Source: Cordilura impudica (Eukaryota > Arthropoda > Insecta > Diptera > Scathophagidae). Taken from it: a stretch of 64,000 nt of DNA. Positions 58,644 to 64,000 of this stretch are shown one piece after another. The notes below the pieces were generated by a model. That model ran no database searches. It was not told the origin of the DNA and worked only from the letters and a program-made list of their open reading frames with translations. A program made the translations under genes and the position numbers. The stretch lies in NCBI GenBank assembly GCA_963682025.1, contig OY821521.1, positions 194,877,026-194,941,025 on the forward strand, given 5' to 3'. The first letter of the stretch is position 1; each line of letters begins with the position of its first letter.

Positions 58644-58966
58644 AAGTTATTTTAAATGTATTATTTTGATCCCAGGAGCACTGAAGAGTTAAATAAATAA
58701 AAATTAACCGAATTATTTGTCTTAAATTCTAAATAGTGTTTCATCGAGTTTCATAGAAAAACTTTTTTTCGTTAATCTTTATTTAAAAATATCTTAAAAT
58801 CCAAATCTGGCCTTAGCAAATATTGGGTTAACGTTCTCGAATTTGTCCCAAATTTTAGAAATGGAAGTTCTACATATTTGGTTATTGTATTTTAAGCGTC
58901 GCAGCTAAAAATTCAACAGCACTTACAAAATATTTGAATTTTTTGAATAAATACTCTTTTATTAGC
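58644..58966. other. Unassigned sequence
   Basis: No feature recognised apart from proximity to the terminus-like hairpin at 58967. Confidence 0.4.
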
Positions 58967-59003
58967 TTGGGGTCATATGTGACCCCAATTCCAAAAGGGT
59001 TAA
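58967..59003. other. piggyBac-like terminal hairpin next to TTAA
   Basis: TTGGGGTCA/TGACCCCAA stem with a TATG loop, followed by CCAAAAGGG and TTAA (59000-59003). piggyBac-like elements often end CCC... at TTAA with such a GGGGTCA palindrome just inside. I could not find the opposite end. Confidence 0.4.
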
Positions 59004-59639
59004 TGGGGTCGTATTATTTTTTTTTTCGAAACCCTAGGCTACTAAGATAAAATATAACATTTAAAAGTAGAATAGTTATAATTTTTTGATACAAAGTTTT
59101 TAGAAAGAGTACATCTACAGAATATTTTACAAAAATTACATTTTTCTCGAAATCCGCAAAAATAAAATCCTTGTCAAAAAAATTTTGTTATAGGGATTTA
59201 CCTAAAAATTCACACAGTTAATCTCTGGCATGCATTTAATAAAATCTTAAAGTGCCAGATCGATTTTTTTTTTAAATTTTGTTTAAGAAAATTTTTTAAA
59301 ACTTGAAAAATTAGTTTTCAAAATTTTATAAAAAAAATTTCCCAGTTTCGGTCTGAATAGGTTAACAACATGGTAATTAAACAATACTTCATATCTGATT
59401 ATAGAGACAAAAAAAAAATATGACTGTAATCAATTTCTCAAAGTTGAAAAAAATGCTATCAAATTTCATGACCTAGTTTTTTTTGGAACAAAAGTGGTCT
59501 GGGGCATTTGCTATTTCTTGGCGAATTTTTTTTTTGATTTCGAATTTTAATAGCTTTTTGAAAAGATAATTTAATACTGATCCCGACTCCTACAACAACT
59601 TGTGGGAAAAATTAAACAATAGAATGAAGTTTTCGTAAA
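59004..59639. other. Unassigned AT-rich sequence
   Basis: No gene, RNA or element end recognised. Confidence 0.4.
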
Positions 59640-59775
59640 ATCTCAAAAAAGGTCATATGTTCCCCATATAAACCAACTTGAAATTTTCAATCGATTGTCC
59701 CCAAACTTCGCATTTATTAGTTTTATATTGGAAGGTAACAAATTGGACCCCGGCTATCCCCAAAATCGCATTTTC
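59640..59775 (+). repeat. Dispersed repeat, unnamed
   Basis: CTTGAAATTTTCAATCGATT, GTCCCCAAACTTCGCATTTA and CCCCAAAATCGCATTTTCCT match 61540-61680 with an indel. Confidence 0.7.
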
Positions 59776-59829
59776 CTTTTTTAGGGACCACTCTACTCCA
59801 CATATTAGAGCATATCGGCATATCTTGGC

Positions 59830-60110
59830 ACAATGAAGCTTGATTTACGCCATTTAACATACCAACCTACTCGAAATAATACCAGGAATATTTTTATAAT
59901 TTACCCAGGTAAAAGACAGACGGACAGATCGACGGGCAGACAGACGGACGTGATTGCTACAGGCAGACGGAGCGACTGTCGTCGCTATATCAACGTGAGT
60001 TGATATAAGGCTCAGGAATTTATATAACTTCTGGGGTCGCACATAAATTTTTCGTTGCATTTCAAACGGAATGGCAAACTGATAAATACCCTCTGCGCAG
60101 TGGGGGTTCC
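59830..60110 (-). repeat. Family B repeat, inverted
   Basis: Minus strand begins with ATACCCTCTGCGCAGTGGGG-complement cap sequence (60088-60108) and TTTCAAACGGAATGGCAAAC (60059). It has the GACGGACAGA microsatellite complement at 59917-59970. Confidence 0.65.
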
Positions 60111-60244
60111 CAATGTTCACTTAATTCCTTTATAATAATTTAAAAATAATAATAAAAGTCTTCTTAATTACTTGTGGTGCATTCCTACAATTCAATTTAT
60201 TTTAAAAACTAAAAAAAAACTATAACAACAATTTTATAAACAAT

Positions 60245-60944
60245 CAGCCTAATTCTGGTTCTAGTATTCGAAGTTTAAATTTCTCGTTTTTACACTATGG
60301 TACTACGTTTCTCGAAAGCCATAAAAATACAACGCTGTTAACAATTCTTTTACAATTTGTTGTACTACGGTTCTCGAAATCCAATGTCAAAAGTTTAAAA
60401 AATAGTCGTCTATTTTATTTCATTCGACAATAAATAATAGAGAATTTATAAACTATGAAAGCATGAACAAAACTGAATGTCGCGCAACGGGTGGAGGGTC
60501 AAACAACCAACATATATTGACACCGATAGAAGAAGCTGCTTCAGCTTTGTTACAATTGAACAGCATTATTAGTCCCGATGCCGAGGAAATAGGTATCAGT
60601 TCTTAAAAAGAAATCGGAAATGTTTCTTGTGTTAATGAAAGTGCTGAAATATTTGTCCCAAGTATGCAAAAATTATGGAAATTATGCCAATTATGGAAAA
60701 TGTCACACTAAATTTAATGAAACTTTTTGCCCAAAAATTGCTTTTTATTATTTTTATTTTTGACAGTTCACGACAGATTATTTCATAATATTTAACTATT
60801 TTTAAAATTTTGTGTCACTCAATTCTTTTTATTCTGTTACAAATTCCTTGCAATCGAAAATTTTACGTAGTACCATAAAGAAAAAAATTCGAGAACTAAT
60901 ACGACAATAGTCGAAGCACATTTTCGAGAACCGTAATAAGGCTA
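60245..60944. mobile_element. Non-autonomous PIF/Harbinger-type element, 700 bp
   Basis: Left end CAGCCTAATTCTGGTTCT; reverse complement of the right end TAGCCTTATTACGGTTCT. Inner inverted motif CTATGGTACTACGT / ACGTAGTACCATA. The flanking AAT (60242-60244, 60945-60947) gives a 3-bp TSD. TIR start and TSD match the element at 8216-9036. The interior keeps a fragment of the accessory Myb/SANT-type protein. Confidence 0.7.
60463..60606 (+). pseudogene. C-terminal fragment of Harbinger Myb/SANT-type accessory protein
   Basis: 47 codons from the ATG at 60463 (the frame is open further upstream): MNKTECRATGGGSNNQH then ILTPIEEAASALLQLNSIIS and a stop at 60604-60606. The RATGGG motif followed by L(T/S)P.E is the segment I associate with the region C-terminal to the SANT domain in these proteins. 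The SANT domain itself is absent here, complementing the fragment at 8525. Motif-level assignment only. Confidence 0.55.
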
Positions 60945-60947
60945 AAT

Positions 60948-61495
60948 ATTTTTTTTAAATATAAAAAAAAGGAATCAAAAACAGTATTCATTAATTTGTT
61001 TATTTAAATATATCTTCAACTTTGCAAAGTTATTTCCAGTCTTTTGATATGTTGTCTTGCATGTCTAACATATTGATACCAAAATTGTAAACTTCTGCAG
61101 TTGACTGTATTTTTAGTGAATTTTTATACTGACTGCTTTCAGTAGAACTGTCGCTAAGAAAAGAAAATTGTTGCCCTAGATATTCTTATTAAAGTTATTA
61201 CATCGTTGTGTAAAGCCATCAATATTACAGGTCCTGTAACTCTAGTGTTAAAAGCAAATATGAGCCACTAGATATAAGAATGAAAGCTTCAAGGCTTCAT
61301 ATCATTAAATAGAATGCATTTTATATGCAAGTATTGTATTGGAGATCTAACAAAAAATTCCAGCTAAATTAATAATTTTTATGGTAACTACAATATTGTC
61401 TGAATTTTCCAAAAACTACAGACTGAAACAAACACATGAATGACTGTAGTTAAATGTCATTTAACACAGAAAGCTTTAAAATTCTGTATTCAATT
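60948..61495. other. Unassigned sequence
   Basis: No gene or element end recognised. Confidence 0.4.
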
Positions 61496-61735
61496 TTCGT
61501 AAAATCTCAAAAAAAAAATCATATTTTCCCCCATATAAACACACTTGAAATTTTCAATCGATTTCCGGCGCAACTTTTCTTTATCCGATTGTCCCCAAAC
61601 TTCAAATTTATTAGTTTTATATGGAAAGGTAACAAACTGGACCCAGCCTATCCCCAAAATCGCATTTTCATTTTTTAAGGTCTACTCCAATACTCACCCA
61701 TACTTAGTAACCGTTTATGGTTTAGAAGATTCCAA
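61496..61735 (+). repeat. Dispersed repeat, second copy
   Basis: Combines the 59640-59775 segment with TACTCACCCATACTTAGT and GTTTATGGTTTAGAAGATTC, which in the other locus lies separately at about 58174. ORFs here (61454-61793) have no known product. Confidence 0.65.
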
Positions 61736-62718
61736 AAAAAACAAAATTTTAATTGTTAAGCAAACACTTTTATGTGTTAACGGCTTTATCTAACAACGGC
61801 CATATTCGTCGTCCCAAAATGTATGGAAATCAAATGTAAGTAAACTATTTAGTACTTTTTAAACATTTAATATACTTAAGGAGGATGCTTGTTACAGGGA
61901 CCAAGACTAAAATAAACCTACAGTTAATATACATATGATACAATCTATATATGCGATATATTTAACAATCAGAATTTTAGACTAATTTTAGACGTACTAA
62001 TAAAGAAGATTACACAAGGGAACAAAATTGAACTTTTTTTGTGTTGATTTGAAATTTATAGCAAATTTTTACTAATTTGAGGTCGCTGATTTCAAATCTG
62101 CACTTGGTTTTTTTCTATCAGCTCGACTTTTCGAGATATACCGTTATGTTCAAAATTAAGGCACTTCCGCTACATATATTGGAATAACTTGAAAACGGTT
62201 CACCATATTAAATTAAAAAAAAAATCCGAAACTCGCAAACAATATTCTCTTAAAGCCGTGCTTACTTTGTTTTTAAATTTTCCAAGTAGTTTTAGAGATA
62301 TCGTTCAAGTTTTGAAAAAAAAATTAAAATTTTTTTTAAAAAAACATTTTTTTTGTTCTTTAAAAATTCCTAAAAAATAAAAATGGGACAAAAATCACAG
62401 TTTTGGTCTACAAACAGTTAGTTAAATATATTTCGAATAAAATGAGCTTTATTTCATTGCAATCGGTGCACAACTTTTGATTTTGTTCACGATTTACTGA
62501 ATTGATATAAATCGCGATTTCCATACAAAAATAACATTTTCTAATGTGTAAGTGTTTGTATGTAATAAGTTAGTTTTTTATGATTCTAAGAATTAAAAAA
62601 ATTAAGTAATAAAAAAAGATTATTTCATTTTTATGGTCAGCTATACTTTTTAATTTAACACAAAAAGAGAATTTTAAAGAAACATAAAAAATTTTAATAC
62701 ACAAATATTACAATGTAA
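61736..62718. other. Non-coding sequence downstream of the right-edge gene
   Basis: AT-rich; likely the 3' non-coding part of the element that carries the gene at 62719 (minus strand). No terminal repeat could be assigned because the other end lies outside the window. Confidence 0.4.
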
Positions 62719-64000
62719 TTACAACTCATCGAAAAATTTTCTTTTATAAGATTTTCTTAAATAACCTTGTTTAGAGGGATTTGTTTTAATGCTCCAGCAA
62801 TAGTCCGCCATCATATGCTTATCCCAGTGACCCTGGTACCGCTCCTCTATAGTGCGGATATCTTGATGGAAACGTTCACCTTGTTCTTCACTGAAGTCTC
62901 CCAGATTTTCAGGGAAACAATCCAAATGACTGTGTAGGTAGTGCACCTTAATGCTCATATTACAACCAAGCTGCTTGAAATGTGACAACATGTTATCCAC
63001 GTGGTCCGAATAGTGCTCACCCTTTTTGTTTCCCAGGAAATTGCGCACTATCCAAACAAATTCATTCCAAGCATTTCTTTCAATATCTGTCATGGAATTA
63101 CTAAAATTTTCATCATTGATTAATTTTTTGATTTGAGGGCCATCAAAAATGCCAGCTTTCAGTTTCTCCGAACTCAAATTGTTGAACTTTTTACTGATAT
63201 ATCTAAAACAATCACCGTCCTTGTTGAGAGCTTTGACAAATTGTTTCATAAGTCCTAGCTTGATATGGAGAGGTGGCAGTATTATGCGATCCCTGGGCAC
63301 AAGTGGTTGATTAACTATATTTTGGTTTCCTGGAACCATAGCTTCCCTCGAAGGCCAGTCTTTCTTACTCCAGTGTTCAGATCTGGCTCTGCTATCCCAT
63401 AAACAAATGAAACACGGATATTTTGTGTAGCCACCTTGTTGGCCTAGAAGAAAATTCACCATTTTTAGATCCACACAAATTAGCCAGCGGTGTTCGTTGT
63501 ACTTTATTTTATTTATAACTGAGGCAATTGTAAAATATTCTTCTTTAGCTTTAGTTGAATGTGCAATGGGCAACGAACCCAATTTATTACCGTTATGCAG
63601 AAGTACACATTTTAGGCTGCGTTTAGAAGAATCTATAAATAGTCGCCAGTCATTTGGATCATACTCCTCTAATCCCATCGCTGTTACTAAACCAGGAACA
63701 TCTGAGCAATAAACAAATTCATCGTCTTCGGAAAAGAATGGAAGTAAGTTTTTTTTCTCTGTTACGGTAGTATGAAATTGTTGTTCCTTGGGTTAACAGA
63801 TTTTTTTGCTTTAATCGAGAAGCAAGAATTTCAGATGCTTTTTTAGAAAGTCCAAGGTCTCTCACTAAATCACTAAGCTCCTCCTGATTAAATTGCTCGC
63901 GTTCAGAAGAAATATCTAAATGCAAGTCATCTGATCCAAATTCAGAAATTGGTGAAGGAACATTTTGTCGTAAGTCGTGGAAATTGTGTGTAGATGTAGA
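62719..64000 (-). pseudogene. RNase-H-like transposase-type protein, 5'-incomplete, one frameshift
   Basis: The reading frame enters from the right edge at 64000 and runs SDDLHLDISSEREQFNQEEL then SDLVRDLGLSKKASEILASR. It shifts by one base at an 8-nt A/T homopolymer near 63750. The next frame carries FFSEDDEFVYCSDVPGLV, MGLEEYDPNDWRLFIDSSKR and on to a stop at 62719. In the 319-codon part, candidate catalytic residues are D16 (LFIDSSK), D70 (LICVDLK) and E264-E268 (SEEQGERFHQD). CFIC (89-92) with nearby His may bind zinc; LPPLHIKLGLMKQFVKAL is a conserved-looking block. I recall close relatives as multicopy, unnamed proteins in many arthropods and cnidarians, which with the fold suggests a DNA-transposon enzyme; the superfamily is uncertain. 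The frameshift could also be a sequencing error. Confidence 0.6.

Overview
The window reads as AT-rich, gene-poor, repeat-dominated DNA from an animal nuclear genome, most likely a higher (schizophoran/brachyceran) fly. Grounds: the mix of hAT, piggyBac, PIF/Harbinger, Helitron and CR1/Jockey-type relics, and dispersed repeats with motifs such as TCATTCCGTTTG, GTCCGTCTGTCC and GGGCGTGGCACC that I know from fly genomes. The species assignment is inference. I found no convincing host protein-coding exon. Every recognisable protein is mobile-element derived and almost all are broken.

Layout. 1-11.5 kb: TTTTA pentanucleotide arrays holding blocks of a ~490-bp repeated unit, one split by an 821-bp Harbinger relic, plus hairpin-capped dispersed repeats (families A and B). 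12.8-16 kb: a family A copy interrupted by an array-carrying element in minus orientation, followed by family B and A fragments. 17-20.8 kb: arrays of AAAATCGCAAAA-like units, a ~115-bp minisatellite (family E), a MITE, and ~125-bp units (family D). 20.8-21.6 kb: two Helitron copies. 22.7-28.3 kb: a 2-kb GTACC-type array interrupted by a 3.46-kb hAT-type element, itself filled with a CR1/Jockey-like LINE relic, a minisatellite, a TA-flanked MITE and a family E copy. 29.9-35.1 kb: the second array-carrying element, containing a nearly complete hAT transposon with TSDs and a 1.5-kb heptamer array. 35.2-39.1 kb: a piggyBac pseudogene, a non-LTR endonuclease fragment and the third array-carrying element. 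40-46.7 kb: a MITE, more Helitrons, family A and family D/AATCGCC composites. 48.3-57.5 kb: a decayed satellite rich in GCATATTTT, interrupted by family B, a SINE, Helitrons and a 317-bp inverted-repeat element. 57.5-64 kb: a TTAA-flanked MITE, a piggyBac-like terminus, a second Harbinger relic and, at the right edge, the 3' part of an RNase-H-like transposase-type gene on the minus strand.

The most informative relationships are these. (1) The SINE at 50.46 kb shares its tail with the 3' end of the LINE relic at 24.9 kb. (2) The hAT transposase at 30.3-32.1 kb is broken only by a 28-bp tandem duplication. (3) Three copies of one non-coding element carry expandable TTTTTAA/ATGAAAAA arrays and sit in A or T runs. 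(4) About eight Helitron copies keep the A|T insertion signature. (5) Two Harbinger relics with the same TIR start and TSD keep different parts of the same accessory protein.
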